A stretch of DNA of 64,000 nt from Penaeicola halotolerans (lineage in GTDB: Bacteria; Bacteroidota; Bacteroidia; Cytophagales; Cyclobacteriaceae): assembly GCF_016464625.1 (NCBI RefSeq), contig NZ_JAEAGO010000001.1:868001-932000 (forward strand). The letters run 5' to 3'. Positions 43,780 through 54,853 of this stretch are shown in pieces. The translations under genes were made by a program, and so were the position numbers. The notes beneath the pieces are model-generated. The model did no database searches. It was not told where the DNA came from and saw only the letters and a list, made by a program, of their open reading frames with translations. Each line of letters starts with the position of its first letter. Within the stretch, counting starts at the first letter, position 1.

Positions 43780-46700
43780 CTGTTGCTGTGTTTGATGGTG
43801 TAGACGCTACTTCATTTTCAGTGATCTCTTGCAGCTTGATACGTGCTTCTTCTCTGATTTCTTCTAGTGGAGATTTTTCTGCAATTGAAGTCAAGGTTGC
43901 CTTAGCTTGAAAGAGCTCATTTTGACCGATATAGTTATCTGCGAGCAGTAGATATGACCTTCCATACCAGTACTCATAGTTCATGAAGTTCTTAGCAAAG
44001 TCAAAGATCGTTTGAATGGATTTTGCAAAGTCTTTTTGCTCATAAAAATAGAAAGCAAGTAGGTATTGCGCCTCAGCACCATATTGATCTTTGGCTCCAT
44101 TGATCACCTGAAGAAGATCATCAATAGCCTCCGCCCCACGGCCTTCTGCCAATATAGATTTTGCTTTAAAAAGCAATGCCTTATTCTCTGCTTCAGTAGT
44201 AACACTTCCTTGAGCAAGTATTTTATCAGAATAGAATCGTGTACTATCATAGTTGCCTAATATGTAGTATGACTCCATCAAACCATTGAAAGCATCATAT
44301 TCTTGACGCTTATTCCTAGCAAGTGATAGACTTCTTCTAAAATAGGTGATCGCAGCTGTATAGTTTTTAGCACCAAATTCAAGCTCGGCTACTTTTTCGA
44401 TCGCACGATTGACTTGACTTGATCTATTGTCTGAGACTACTTGATAGAAACCTTTCAAAGCCTGAGTGAAATCATTCATTCTATAGTATGAATCAGCAAT
44501 GAAATAGTTAGCCTCAAAATTCAATGCACTCTTTGGATAATTTTGCTTGTAACTGTTAAAGGCTGCTATAGCACGCTCGTAACTTTGATTGAAATATAAG
44601 TTTTTGGCTGCTTCAAACTCCACATTTTCAACTGCTGAGTTTTCTGGATTCGCTGTTTTATACTTAGCTAGATAAGTGTTAAACTCTTCCACTTTATTTT
44701 GATTGAGCAAAATCCCCTGCAAACCTATCAAAGCTACATCTGCATTAGCCGAAGTAGGGTAGTCATCCAGTATCCTTTTATAATCGGCCACACTCCTATC
44801 ATACTGCTGCAAATTAGAGTATGCAACAGCCCTATTTTCTAAGGCATAAGGCACAAATTGACTCAAAGGCTTCTGCGTGATCAATTGATCAAATGAAGAG
44901 ATTGCTGGCTGATACTGCCCCATTTCCATATACACTCTTCCTCGCTGAAATAAACCATCTTCTACATACCTAGAGTCTGGATATGTGATGATCAATTTGT
45001 CCAATTCATCGATAGATTGGGTATTTTGATTTTGGAAATTATAAATCACACCAAGCCTAAAGTGGGCATAATCTCTAGCGGGATTTCGATCCAAAATCGC
45101 CTTTTTAAATAGTGCCTCTGCTTGAGAGAAGTTTTTAGAAACATAATAGCAATCCGCCAGTCTGATCAAGGCATCCTCATAGTTGAGTCTATTGGGACGC
45201 GTTTGAGTCTGGTCTACGTATGATTTGAATTGAGTTAGTGCTTTGGCATAGTCCTTTGTATTAAAATAAGCGTATCCCATGCCATATCTAGATTTGAGCG
45301 CACGCTCACTTGTACTAGTCCTTTCCTTTGCGATCACTTGCTCATAGTACTTGATGGCCTCTGCATAGTTTTGGGTCAAAGCATAAGCCTCAGCAGTCCA
45401 AAAAGTGGCTTCAGACGAAATCTCCACATCCATAGGAAATGTCTGAGATTTGGTAAACATCGTCACAGCATTAGGATACTTGCCATCATTGAAGAATTCA
45501 GTGCCTTTATAAAAAGTCACTTTTTGATAGGCTGACTTGATCCTATCTGACTTACGAGGCATTTTCTCAATGTGTGTGATCGCTTTATTATAATCATTAG
45601 TATTGATTAGTGCATCTGTGAAGAGTTGATTGGCTTCATCAGCATAGCTACTTGCGGGATATTGATCTAAGAATTTATCTAGACCATTGATGGCATTCCC
45701 AAAGTCTCCGACTTCAAGGTTTACTTTTGCATAGTTAAACAAAGCCTCTTCTTGTACTTGCTTATCAAAACTTAATTTAGAAGCAGCATCAAAAGCCGTA
45801 ATAGCAAAGGTCTTATTGCCTGCCTTGAGATAAGAAACTCCTAAGTAATAGCTTGCATTTTGTCCCAAGCCATCAGCAACCAAGGCCACTTCCTTAAAGT
45901 TATTAGCCGCTTTGGTATATTCTCCAGAGAGATAAAAGGCCATCCCAATCTTTTGTCTGATTTCTCTACTTGGAGCTGTTTTTTCGAGGGCTAAGTATCG
46001 CTCATAGTAAGGCGCTGACTCAGCTGTTCTCTTTAACTCAAAGAGTGCATCAGCAGTCATGAGATTGATGAGTGATTCATTTTCTAATCGTCTATTGGCA
46101 GCCTTGAGTATAGGTGTCGTATAATTGACCAAGTCATTGAAATAACCCTGCCTGTAATACAGCATAGTGATCATGTAAGGTGCCTTGATAGCATAAGTAC
46201 TACTTCTCTCAGCGGACCTAAAGTCTACCAGTGCCTTGTCAAAATCACCCAACTCCATCGACACATAGCCAGAAAAATAGGCTGCATCAAAAGCGTACTC
46301 ACTTGTACTACGCTTCACTAAATCAAAAAATGGTGCTGCATTTTTATAATCTCTTCTTTGATAGTAGCTATAAGCCAACTTGAACTGCGTCTCAAATCGC
46401 TGCTGCTCTTTCATCTTGTTAGTATTGACCATCCTGAAATTTGCAGCTGCCACAGGATAATTTCTTTGATTGAAATAGTACTGTCCTATTTCAAAGTATG
46501 CATTGTTTACCTTTTCATGGTTTGGATACTTTTCTATAAATCTTTTGAGCATCCCTTCACCCTGAGGCTGATCAGCCATGAGCGCAGCTAGCGCCTGATA
46601 GTAAGTGCCCTCTATCTGCCAAGTCTCATTGCTGTTTTCTGCTAAAAAAGAGTCAAGCAACTCATAAGCAGCTATATATTGCTGCTTATCCATCAGAAGT

Positions 46701-46807
46701 CTAGCTTCATCTAGTTTTTTTTCAGGGTCATTTTGATAGAGCGTACTCTGTGCCCAGCTAGTACCTAGGGTAAGACAACAGAGAAATAGCAGGATATTTT
46801 TTTTCAT
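43766..46807 (-). CDS. large periplasmic TPR-repeat protein
   Basis: 1013 residues. Signal peptide (MKKNILLFLCCLTLGTSWAQ) followed by some 25 TPR-like helical pairs, for example NAYFEIGQYYFNQRNYPVAAANF and ALIRLADCYYVSKNFSQAEALFKKAI. It is the YbgF/CpoB-like arrangement scaled up. The C-terminus is polar. The overlap with the barrel gene indicates a functional pair; TPR solenoids serve as scaffolds. Relatives of this pair are common in Bacteroidota. Confidence 0.88.
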   Translation of the reverse strand: MKKNILLFLCCLTLGTSWAQSTLYQNDPEKKLDEARLLMDKQQYIAAYELLDSFLAENSNETWQIEGTYYQALAALMADQPQGEGMLKRFIEKYPNHEKVNNAYFEIGQYYFNQRNYPVAAANFRMVNTNKMKEQQRFETQFKLAYSYYQRRDYKNAAPFFDLVKRSTSEYAFDAAYFSGYVSMELGDFDKALVDFRSAERSSTYAIKAPYMITMLYYRQGYFNDLVNYTTPILKAANRRLENESLINLMTADALFELKRTAESAPYYERYLALEKTAPSREIRQKIGMAFYLSGEYTKAANNFKEVALVADGLGQNASYYLGVSYLKAGNKTFAITAFDAASKLSFDKQVQEEALFNYAKVNLEVGDFGNAINGLDKFLDQYPASSYADEANQLFTDALINTNDYNKAITHIEKMPRKSDRIKSAYQKVTFYKGTEFFNDGKYPNAVTMFTKSQTFPMDVEISSEATFWTAEAYALTQNYAEAIKYYEQVIAKERTSTSERALKSRYGMGYAYFNTKDYAKALTQFKSYVDQTQTRPNRLNYEDALIRLADCYYVSKNFSQAEALFKKAILDRNPARDYAHFRLGVIYNFQNQNTQSIDELDKLIITYPDSRYVEDGLFQRGRVYMEMGQYQPAISSFDQLITQKPLSQFVPYALENRAVAYSNLQQYDRSVADYKRILDDYPTSANADVALIGLQGILLNQNKVEEFNTYLAKYKTANPENSAVENVEFEAAKNLYFNQSYERAIAAFNSYKQNYPKSALNFEANYFIADSYYRMNDFTQALKGFYQVVSDNRSSQVNRAIEKVAELEFGAKNYTAAITYFRRSLSLARNKRQEYDAFNGLMESYYILGNYDSTRFYSDKILAQGSVTTEAENKALLFKAKSILAEGRGAEAIDDLLQVINGAKDQYGAEAQYLLAFYFYEQKDFAKSIQTIFDFAKNFMNYEYWYGRSYLLLADNYIGQNELFQAKATLTSIAEKSPLEEIREEARIKLQEITENEVASTPSNTATDDQQ

Positions 46808-46874
46808 GAACTAAGCGTTATCAAGCGAAAAACGAAAATACTGTTTTATTTATATAAATAAACTCAAGATTGTC

Positions 46875-47897
46875 TCAATGAAGCAATTTATAGACCAACT
46901 CTTTCAATACCTCTGATGGCTCCATGTCACCACTATCCACTCCCTTAGACCTTAAGTCAGCTTCTTTGATAAAGCCGATCTTATCAACCACTTGATGAAT
47001 AGGATAATTTCTAGCAGCTACCATGTACTCCTTCACAAAGAAAGGATTCACACCCAGTAGATTAGCAATGTTTCTTTCTGACTTATCACTAGCATGATGT
47101 ATCAGTAGTAGCTTAGTAAAGAGGTTAAAACACATACTAATCACAGGGATGATAGGATTGGCTTTAGGGTTTTGGCTAAAATACTGAATGATCTGATTGG
47201 CCTTAAAAGCATCTTTAAAAGACAATGCTTTCTGAAGCTCAAATACACTATACTCCTTACTAATCCCTACAAACTGCTGAACATGCTCTGGAGTGATCTC
47301 AATCGGCCCCTCAAAGTTGATCAGGATTTTTTCTATTTCATTAGCCAAGCGCTCTAGGTTATTACCTATAGCATCAGCGAGCATCTGTACAGCCCTAGGG
47401 TCTGCTTTGTAGGATTTCTCTTTCAAGTAATCTTCAATCCACTGAGGAATTTTATTGTCATAAAGCTTTGGTGAATTGACCAGTATAGCTGTCTTATCGA
47501 TGATTTTAGCTACTGCTTTACGTCCATCGAGTGTTTTATACTTATGAGCAAAAACCAAAATAGTAGAAGGCATGGGGTTCTTCAAATAAGCCTCCAAGAG
47601 GGTTTGGCCTTGCTCCTTATTGAGATCTGGGATTTCCTTGGCCTCTTTCACAATGACTACTTGACGATCAGCCATCATGGGAAATCGCTTGGCATTGTTG
47701 AGGATAGTACTCATAGGTGATTCCTTACCATACATGATGATTTGATTAAATCCCTTCTCATGCTCCTGAAGGGCATGTTTCTCAATGTAATTACTGATAA
47801 GATCTATGTAATAAGGCTCATCACCCTGCAAAAAATAAACAGGAGCATACTTTCCTGCCTTTAAGTCTTTGAGAACATCTTGCGGTGTACTTGGCAT
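46875..47897 (-). CDS. holA: DNA polymerase III delta subunit
   Basis: 340 residues. The HolA layout is clear: VYFLQGDEPYYIDLISNYIEKHAL, then VVIVKEAKEIPDL, STILVFAHKYKTLDGRKAVAKII and the C-terminal helical collar. HolA opens the sliding clamp in the clamp loader. Divergent from the TPR gene at 48043. Confidence 0.92.
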   Translation of the reverse strand: MPSTPQDVLKDLKAGKYAPVYFLQGDEPYYIDLISNYIEKHALQEHEKGFNQIIMYGKESPMSTILNNAKRFPMMADRQVVIVKEAKEIPDLNKEQGQTLLEAYLKNPMPSTILVFAHKYKTLDGRKAVAKIIDKTAILVNSPKLYDNKIPQWIEDYLKEKSYKADPRAVQMLADAIGNNLERLANEIEKILINFEGPIEITPEHVQQFVGISKEYSVFELQKALSFKDAFKANQIIQYFSQNPKANPIIPVISMCFNLFTKLLLIHHASDKSERNIANLLGVNPFFVKEYMVAARNYPIHQVVDKIGFIKEADLRSKGVDSGDMEPSEVLKELVYKLLH

Positions 47898-48042
47898 CTT
47901 TGCTGGTTGGTTTCAGCTTAAAATTAAGAATGAAATTAAGTCATTCAAGGGTATTTTGCTATTAAATGGCTTTAATATTTCAAAATAGATCAGTCCATCG
48001 TAGGTTTGCGAACAAATCAAAGTCACGGTACGTTTCCAACTT

Positions 48043-48774
48043 ATGGATATCAATCAAAAACTAGCGCAAGCAATCGATCAATATAGATTAAAAAATCTTA
48101 AAGGTGCACTTAACTCTATCTCTGCCATATTGAAAGTTGAGCCACTGCACCAAGAAGCTCTACTCCTCCGAGCTAAGGCCTATTGTCGTCTCAATGAGAT
48201 GAAAGCTGGCCTAGCTGATTTTGATACTTTAGTAGCTGCCTATCCTAGCCAAGCGGAGATTTATGCAGAAAGAGCCGTTGCCCTACATATCAACAATAGA
48301 AATGAAGAAGCACTAGAAGATTTCAATAAAGCACTAGCACTAGATCCAGAAAATCCATACAGATATGCCTCAAGAGCCTTTTTTAGAGATCGTATAGGAG
48401 ATTATCAAGGTGCTTTAGAGGACTATGAGATTACGATATCCCTTGATCCTGATGATGCGATTGCGATCAATAACATGGGCCTACTTCAAGAAAAAATGGG
48501 CTATAAAGAGCGTGCTAAAGCAACCTTCAAAAGAGCAGATGAGATCATCGGATACGAACCTCAGTTTGGAAAAGAAGCTAAGGATACTGAAAATAGTCCA
48601 GCAGAAATCAAGGTAGAAAAGAAGGTACCTCAACCGACATTTCAAAATAATAAATCAGAAAAGAAACTCACACTGAGTAGCTACACCAAAACCTTGAAAA
48701 AGATATTTGTCGATAAAAAAACTAGAAATGATTTTGGGAATTTTATCAGTTCACTCTTTAAGTCAAAAAAATAA
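48043..48774 (+). CDS. TPR-repeat protein
   Basis: 243 residues. Four or five TPR motifs in the first 160 residues (EALEDFNKALALDPENPYRYASRAFFRDRIGDYQGALEDYEITISLDPDDAIAINNMGLLQEKMGYKERA). The C-terminal 60 residues are basic and polar. There is no signal peptide, so it is cytoplasmic. Ends at a strong bidirectional terminator. Confidence 0.85.
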   Translation: MDINQKLAQAIDQYRLKNLKGALNSISAILKVEPLHQEALLLRAKAYCRLNEMKAGLADFDTLVAAYPSQAEIYAERAVALHINNRNEEALEDFNKALALDPENPYRYASRAFFRDRIGDYQGALEDYEITISLDPDDAIAINNMGLLQEKMGYKERAKATFKRADEIIGYEPQFGKEAKDTENSPAEIKVEKKVPQPTFQNNKSEKKLTLSSYTKTLKKIFVDKKTRNDFGNFISSLFKSKK

Positions 48775-48797
48775 AGCCATGTAGTACATGGCTTTAT
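48771..48797. terminator. bidirectional terminator between the TPR gene and bshB1
   Basis: Perfect 12-bp stem ATAAAGCCATGT / ACATGGCTTTAT with a 3-nt loop AGT, A-run before and T-run after. Confidence 0.9.
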
Positions 48798-48799
48798 TT

Positions 48800-49516
48800 T
48801 TATACTAACTGTGTGATATCTCTCACACCAATTGGACGCTCTACAGTAAAGCCCTCTCCAAACTCTACATTGATCTGATGACCAAACTCACGTGCCCTAG
48901 CCTCTATGAATTTCATAAACTCTGGTGAAGAGATAAAAGAAGCTGGCTCGGTACTTTCTGGATCAAAAAACTGAGACTTAAAAGCCTTGATAGAGGCCAC
49001 TTTGGTATTCCAGTGAGCAGTGATATCTACGATGAAATCAGGCTTGATATAGTTGTTTTGGATATAATGATACACATGCTTAGGCCTCCAAGCAGACTGA
49101 TCTTTCCCATCATGTGTAGTTTCTATCTTTCTCAACCCAGCCATAAAACAAGCCTCAGTCGCTAACAATCCACCTTTACCATGATCCACATGTCTATCTG
49201 TTACTGCATTAGCGATCACTATATCTGGCTGATATTGTCTAATTTTCTTGATCAGTGCCAATTGATGCTCTAAGTCGATTTTAAAGAATACATCTTTGAA
49301 GCCGAGATTTTCACGAACAGAGAGACCTAATACCTTTGAAGCTGCATCGGCCTCTTGAAGTCTCAATGCTGGAGTGCCTCTCGTCCCCATTTCTCCTTGG
49401 GTAAAATCGATCACACCAACTTTCTTTCCAGCTGCGATCAAAGCAGCGATGGTACCCGAACAACCAAGTTCAGCATCATCAGGATGTGACGCAAATACAA
49501 GTACATCTAATTTCAT
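48800..49516 (-). CDS. bshB1: bacillithiol biosynthesis deacetylase BshB1
   Basis: 238 residues from the Met at 49516; an upstream Met would lengthen the protein by ten residues and overlap the next gene region. PIG-L/LmbE-like zinc deacetylase: SHPDDAELGCSGTIAAL, TQGEMGTRGTP, and TDRHVDHGKGG carry the metal-binding His/Asp. It removes the acetyl group from GlcNAc-malate in bacillithiol synthesis. Confidence 0.92.
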   Translation of the reverse strand: MKLDVLVFASHPDDAELGCSGTIAALIAAGKKVGVIDFTQGEMGTRGTPALRLQEADAASKVLGLSVRENLGFKDVFFKIDLEHQLALIKKIRQYQPDIVIANAVTDRHVDHGKGGLLATEACFMAGLRKIETTHDGKDQSAWRPKHVYHYIQNNYIKPDFIVDITAHWNTKVASIKAFKSQFFDPESTEPASFISSPEFMKFIEARAREFGHQINVEFGEGFTVERPIGVRDITQLV

Positions 49517-49545
49517 AATCAAACTTTTATTTCTAGTGATTGACA

Positions 49546-50580
49546 CTAGTTGATTCTGATCCTTTGGCCTATCCTAAGAATCGAGTTTCTACTTATTTTA
49601 TTAAGCTGTAAGAGTCTGTTGACACTTACACGATGCCTACTGGCAATACCACTCAATGTATCTCCCCTTTTTACCCTATAGTAGACTATTTCATTGACTT
49701 TATTGATATACTCAAAAGTCTTGGGAGTAATAATATACTGTTGAGTGAGTAACTGATCACTATCAAAATCAAACATCTCTGTTGGGTTAATAGCGACTCC
49801 TTGATACCTTATCTCAAAATGAAGATGAGGACCAGTACTACGTCCAGTACTTCCTCCAAGTCCAATCACTTGACCTGCTTTGACCTCTTCCCCTACATTG
49901 ACATGCATCTTAGAAAGATGACCATAGAGTGTCTCTAGTCCGTTTTTATGCCTGATCACTAAATAATAACCATATCCATAGCGGTCATACTGCCGGATCC
50001 TGACGATTCCATCCCAGACTGCGTATACGTCATCTCCTGTGTTGAGCTTAAGATCACTACCATAATGCCATCTCCAACCTCTAAAACCAAAGGGTGAAGT
50101 GATCTTGGTACCTTTGATCGGTGGGTGCCAAGAGACATCCATCAGGGAATCATATAGGACTATAGCTAACGAATCCTTAAACTTGGATACGTCAAAATCA
50201 TAAATATTGATCTTCTTGGAATCCCAGAGTTGAAAATGCTCATGAGTAGTCACCCAAAGACAATCTATTTTCAACTGCTCTGAAACTTCTACCACACTAT
50301 AAGTGGGCACATTGACTGAAGCGGTATCTTCTGCCAAAATAGATGGCGCCTTTCTCAGATCTATCTGGTAATTGAAGATCAAAGAGTCCGTAGTCTTTCT
50401 CAGTTCTACTAACTTCTGTTGAAAGTCCAACTCATTTAAAAGCTTGATCGCATTTTGATTGACCTCAGGAAACTGAAGCTGTATTGATTCTTTGCTTTTC
50501 CCTTTTCCCTTTCTAAACTGCCCGACAGCTTGAAAGCATAGCAGGCAGCTTAAAAAGACAAGACTCCACTTTAATGGCAT
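49546..50580 (-). CDS. M23 peptidase with C-terminal LysM domain
   Basis: 344 residues from the Met at 50580, which starts a signal-like segment (MPLKWSLVFLSCLLCFQAVGQ). The M23 core carries SPFGFRGWRWHYGSDLKLNTGDDVYA and GPHLHFEIRY with the zinc His residues; the LysM domain VYYRVKRGDTLSGIASRHRVSVNRLLQLN is at the end. It is a periplasmic peptidoglycan endopeptidase. It lies 8 bases after trxB on the same strand. Confidence 0.92.
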   Translation of the reverse strand: MPLKWSLVFLSCLLCFQAVGQFRKGKGKSKESIQLQFPEVNQNAIKLLNELDFQQKLVELRKTTDSLIFNYQIDLRKAPSILAEDTASVNVPTYSVVEVSEQLKIDCLWVTTHEHFQLWDSKKINIYDFDVSKFKDSLAIVLYDSLMDVSWHPPIKGTKITSPFGFRGWRWHYGSDLKLNTGDDVYAVWDGIVRIRQYDRYGYGYYLVIRHKNGLETLYGHLSKMHVNVGEEVKAGQVIGLGGSTGRSTGPHLHFEIRYQGVAINPTEMFDFDSDQLLTQQYIITPKTFEYINKVNEIVYYRVKRGDTLSGIASRHRVSVNRLLQLNKISRNSILRIGQRIRIN

Positions 50581-50588
50581 AAAATAAA

Positions 50589-51527
50589 TTAAGCTAATTC
50601 CTTCTCGGCTAGAAACCTCTCGGCATCTAGCGCTGCCATACATCCTGTACCGGCAGCAGTCACAGCTTGTCTGTAAATATGGTCTTGAGCATCTCCACTA
50701 GCAAAAACCCCCTCGATATTCGTCTTAGTACTACCTGGTTGCGTGATCAAGTATCCGCTTTCATTCATATCCAAGATCCCTTTAAAAATACCTGTGTTGG
50801 GCTCATGTCCAATGGCAACAAAAAATCCTTTAGCAGGAATATCTTTTTCTTCGCCTGTCTGATTGTTCTTTACTCTTACAGCTTCTACTTCTTGTTCCCC
50901 TAGGACTTCAACAGTTTCCGTGTTCCAAAGAACCTCTATATTTTTAGCGCCTAATACCCTTTTTTGCATGATTTGAGATGCTCTCATCTCATCTCTTCTC
51001 ACGAGCATATAGACTTTGTTACAGATTTTTGACAGGTAGCTCGCCTCTTCACAGGCAGTGTCACCAGCGCCCACGACAACAACATCCATGCCACGGTAGA
51101 AAAATCCATCACAAACTGCACATGCTGAAACACCACTTCCATTGAGGCGCTGCTCCGATGGCAGATTGAGCCATTTTGCAGAAGCTCCAGTAGAGATAAT
51201 TACTGCATTGGCGGTGATCTCATGCTTGTCATCCACGATAGCTTTGTGTGGATAGTTAGAAAAGTCAACTTTAGTGACTAAACCATTTCTGATTGATGTA
51301 CCAAATCGCTCTGCTTGCTTTTGGAAATCCATCATCATTTGCGGACCATTGATTCCATCAGGATATCCTGGATAGTTTTCTACATCATTGGTGATCGTCA
51401 ACTGACCACCTGGCTGACCACCTTGATAGAGGACAGGATTGAGACCTGCTCTTGCTGCGTAGATAGCTGCAGTATAGCCTGCTGGACCAGAACCTATGAT
51501 GAGTACATTAACTTTTTCTTGTGTCAT
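50589..51527 (-). CDS. trxB: thioredoxin reductase
   Basis: 312 residues. FAD-binding IIGSGPAGYTAAIYAARAGL, redox-active C136/C139 in SACAVCDGFF, NADPH-binding VVGAGDTACEEASYL, and GVFASGDAQDHIYRQAVTAAGTGCMAAL. Full length. Confidence 0.95.
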   Translation of the reverse strand: MTQEKVNVLIIGSGPAGYTAAIYAARAGLNPVLYQGGQPGGQLTITNDVENYPGYPDGINGPQMMMDFQKQAERFGTSIRNGLVTKVDFSNYPHKAIVDDKHEITANAVIISTGASAKWLNLPSEQRLNGSGVSACAVCDGFFYRGMDVVVVGAGDTACEEASYLSKICNKVYMLVRRDEMRASQIMQKRVLGAKNIEVLWNTETVEVLGEQEVEAVRVKNNQTGEEKDIPAKGFFVAIGHEPNTGIFKGILDMNESGYLITQPGSTKTNIEGVFASGDAQDHIYRQAVTAAGTGCMAALDAERFLAEKELA

Positions 51528-51609
51528 GAATGCTAGTATTTATACTTGACAAATTTTGTAAATTCAGATATGCTAACAAAGAATAATATTTTGAAATTCA
51601 TCCTCGAAC

Positions 51610-51635
51610 AAAAAAAGCCTCAAAATAGAGGCTTT
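51610..51635 (-). terminator. terminator after the sigma factor gene
   Basis: Stem AAAGCCTC/GAGGCTTT with a 6-nt loop; on the minus strand it ends in a T-run. Confidence 0.8.
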
Positions 51636-51656
51636 CAATGATATGAACTTTTAACC

Positions 51657-52520
51657 TTAACCTAAGTAAGGCTTGAGTGTTTTACTTCTAGACGTATGTC
51701 TGAGTCTTCTGATTGCTTTTTCCTTGATCTGACGTACACGCTCTCTAGTCAAGTTGAATTTCTCTCCAATCTCTTCTAGTGTCATTGCATGTTCTCCATT
51801 GAGACCAAAGTATAATGTGATGACGTCTGCCTCGCGTTGCGTAAGTGTAGACAAAGCACGCTGAACTTCTCTTCTAAGAGAGTCATTCATCAACTCTGTA
51901 TCTGGCTTATCTTCACCATCATTTTCTAGTACATCCAAAAGGCTGTTTTCTTCACCTTGTACAAATGGTGCATCCATAGAAACGTGACGACCAGAGATCT
52001 TCATCGTATCTACGACTTCGTTGGCAGAGACCTCAAGTACTTCTGCAAGCTCTTCAGGTGATGGTTCTCTTTCATACTTTTGCTCCAGTTCAGAGAAAGT
52101 CTTGCTGATTTTATTCAACGAACCTACTCTGTTAAGTGGCAAACGTACGATTCTAGACTGCTCCGCCAATGCCTGTAAAATAGACTGTCTGATCCACCAT
52201 ACGGCATAAGAGATGAATTTGAAACCACGAGTCTCATCAAATCTTTGAGCGGCTTTGATCAAACCAAGGTTACCCTCGTTGATCAAATCGCCAAGAGAAA
52301 GCCCTTGGTTTTGATATTGCTTAGCTACTGATACTACGAAACGTAGGTTAGCTTTAGTCAACTTCTCTAAGGCAAGCTGATCGCCTTCCCTGATTCTCTT
52401 GGCAAGCTCTACTTCTTCATCAGCTGTGAGGAGGTCTACTTTACCAATTTCTTGCAGGTACTTATCGAGAGATTGTGACTCTCTATTGGTGATCTGCTTA
52501 CTAATTTTGAGTTGTCTCAT
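51657..52520 (-). CDS. rpoD: primary sigma factor of RNA polymerase (RpoD/SigA)
   Basis: 287 residues, the short Bacteroidota form without the region 1.1 extension. Regions 1.2 and 2 ([87 protein letters not shown]), region 3, and region 4 ([50 protein letters not shown]) are all present. It reads the TTG/TAnnTTTG promoters seen elsewhere in this window. Confidence 0.95.
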   Translation of the reverse strand: MRQLKISKQITNRESQSLDKYLQEIGKVDLLTADEEVELAKRIREGDQLALEKLTKANLRFVVSVAKQYQNQGLSLGDLINEGNLGLIKAAQRFDETRGFKFISYAVWWIRQSILQALAEQSRIVRLPLNRVGSLNKISKTFSELEQKYEREPSPEELAEVLEVSANEVVDTMKISGRHVSMDAPFVQGEENSLLDVLENDGEDKPDTELMNDSLRREVQRALSTLTQREADVITLYFGLNGEHAMTLEEIGEKFNLTRERVRQIKEKAIRRLRHTSRSKTLKPYLG

Positions 52521-52601
52521 TAAGGATTTAAGTTAAATTGTTTAAACCGTCTAATAAACAAGATTGATCAAATGAATAGTTCAATTCTTTTAAAAGCCTA
52601 A

Positions 52602-54746
52602 TTATTCAGCCTTTGGTTCGCTAGATTCTTTTTTCTCTGGCTTTGGAAGTAAAACTTTTCTAGACAGTCTGAATTTACCTGTTTTCTTGTCTACTTCAAT
52701 GAGCTTCACAGTGACTTCCTCACCTACTTCCATCACACCTTCCATAGACTCTAATCTCTCCCACTTCACCTCAGAGATGTGTAGTAGTCCGTCTTTGCCT
52801 GGCATAAACTCTACAAAAGCACCAAATGGCATGATAGATTTAACTTTACCAGTGTAAGTCTCTCCTACTTCTGGCTGAGCTACGATGCCCTTGATTCTAG
52901 AGAGAGCCTTGTCCATAGCGCCACCATCGACAGCAAAGATATGAACAACACCTTGATTGTCTACTTCTTCGATGACTACTGTAGCACCACTTTCTTTTTG
53001 GATCTCTTGGATCACTTTACCACCTGGTCCGATCACTGCTCCGATCAAGTCTCTAGGGATCTTCATCGTGTATGATCTAGGGGCATGAGGCTTGAGATCA
53101 GGTCTTGGAGCATCAAGTGTCTTAGTGATCTCATCCAAAATATGTAATCTACCAGCCTTAGCTTGAAGAAGTGCCTCTTTTAAAACCTCGAATGAAAGGC
53201 CTTCTACCTTAAGGTCCATCTGACATGCAGTGATACCATCTTTAGTTCCAGTGACTTTGAAGTCCATATCACCTAAGTGATCCTCATCTCCAAGTATATC
53301 TGAAAGGATGGCATATTTGCCAGTCTTAGCATCAGAGATCATACCCATAGCAATACCTGTCACAGGAGCTTTGATCTGCACACCTGCATCCATGAGGGCT
53401 AGTGTACCCGCACAAACAGTAGCCATTGATGACGATCCATTAGATTCTAATATATCAGATACTATACGAATTGTATAAGGGTTTTCAGCAGGCAACACTG
53501 GCTTCAGTGCTCTTAGAGCCAAGTTACCATGACCTACTTCTCTTCTACCTACACCTCTATTTGGCTTTACTTCTCCGGTAGAGAAACCTGGGAAGTTGTA
53601 GTGTAGGATAAATTTATTGTAACCAGAGATCATAGCACCATCTATCATCTGTTCATCCATCTTAGTACCTAATGTACAAGTGGTGATAGACTGCGTCTCA
53701 CCTCTAGTGAATACTGCGGATCCATGTGCTGAAGGAAGGTAGTCTACCTCACTCCATATAGGTCTGATCTCTGTTGTCTTTCTACCATCCAATCTGATAG
53801 CCTCATCCAATACTAGATTTCTTGAAGCTTCTTTTTGGATATCATGATAGTATTTTCCGATAAGGAATGGATCATAACCATGATCCTCGCCTAATGACTC
53901 AACGAAAGCATCTTTGACAGCTTTGAAGTCTGCACTTCTTTCGCTCTTATTTGGATTTGCTTTTCTAGCTACAGCATATACTTTATCATAAAGTTCCGCT
54001 TGCATTTTAGCCTTGAGTTCCTCATCATGAGTCTCGTGATTATACTCTCTGATCGTTTTACCTACTTTTTTCTTCAGTTCGATCTGAGCCTCACACTGCT
54101 TGATGATCTCTTTGTGAGCAATACCTATCGCCTCGATCATGTCTTCTTCACTGACTTCTTTAGACTCACCCTCTACCATGAGGATATTATCTATAGAACC
54201 CGCTACGATCATGTCTAGAAGTGCCTCATCTATTTGCTTGCTCGTAGGATTTACTACAAACTTGTCTTCTAACTTGATCACTCTCACCTCTGAGATAGGT
54301 CCGTTAAAAGGAATATCTGATACTGCAAGTGCAGCAGATGCTGCAAGACCTGCTAGTGCATCTGGCATGATGTCTTCGTCTGCTGACATCAATGAGATAG
54401 CTATTTGTGTATCTGCATGGTAGTCATCTGGAAAAATCGGACGAATCGCCCTGTCTACCAATCTACTGATCAATATTTCATAATCTGAAAGTCTTCCCTC
54501 TCTCTTTAGGAAGCCTCCTGGGATTTTACCCGCTGCAGCAAATTTTTCTTGATAATCAACTGACAATGGAAGGAAATCCACATTTTCGCCAGCTTCTTTT
54601 TTCGAAACGACTGTAGCCAAAAGTACCGCTTTGCCCATTCTTAGGACTACTGATCCATCTGCTTGCTTGGCTAGTTTGCCAGTTTCAATTGTAATCTCTC
54701 TACCATCCTCAAGAATAATAGATTGTGTAATTACGTTTGGTAACAT
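52602..54746 (-). CDS. pnp: polyribonucleotide nucleotidyltransferase (PNPase)
   Basis: 714 residues: two RNase PH domains ([16 protein letters not shown]..., [24 protein letters not shown]), a KH domain ([23 protein letters not shown]) and an S1 domain ([59 protein letters not shown]). Degrades RNA from the 3' end with phosphate. Located after rpsO, as in many bacteria. Confidence 0.96.
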   Translation of the reverse strand: MLPNVITQSIILEDGREITIETGKLAKQADGSVVLRMGKAVLLATVVSKKEAGENVDFLPLSVDYQEKFAAAGKIPGGFLKREGRLSDYEILISRLVDRAIRPIFPDDYHADTQIAISLMSADEDIMPDALAGLAASAALAVSDIPFNGPISEVRVIKLEDKFVVNPTSKQIDEALLDMIVAGSIDNILMVEGESKEVSEEDMIEAIGIAHKEIIKQCEAQIELKKKVGKTIREYNHETHDEELKAKMQAELYDKVYAVARKANPNKSERSADFKAVKDAFVESLGEDHGYDPFLIGKYYHDIQKEASRNLVLDEAIRLDGRKTTEIRPIWSEVDYLPSAHGSAVFTRGETQSITTCTLGTKMDEQMIDGAMISGYNKFILHYNFPGFSTGEVKPNRGVGRREVGHGNLALRALKPVLPAENPYTIRIVSDILESNGSSSMATVCAGTLALMDAGVQIKAPVTGIAMGMISDAKTGKYAILSDILGDEDHLGDMDFKVTGTKDGITACQMDLKVEGLSFEVLKEALLQAKAGRLHILDEITKTLDAPRPDLKPHAPRSYTMKIPRDLIGAVIGPGGKVIQEIQKESGATVVIEEVDNQGVVHIFAVDGGAMDKALSRIKGIVAQPEVGETYTGKVKSIMPFGAFVEFMPGKDGLLHISEVKWERLESMEGVMEVGEEVTVKLIEVDKKTGKFRLSRKVLLPKPEKKESSEPKAE

Positions 54747-54821
54747 ATAAATTTTGTTGTAAATGAAATTCGTGGAATTGTAAAAGTAAGGATTTTTGTA
54801 ATATCTGAAAGGAAAAAAATA

Positions 54822-54853
54822 GGGATTCTTCTATGAGAATCCCTGTACGCATA
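54822..54853 (-). terminator. hairpin terminator between rpsO and pnp
   Basis: Minus-strand stem GGGATTCT/AGAATCCC with a 6-nt loop, followed by TATTTTTTT. It directly follows the rpsO stop; pnp may be transcribed by read-through. Confidence 0.8.
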
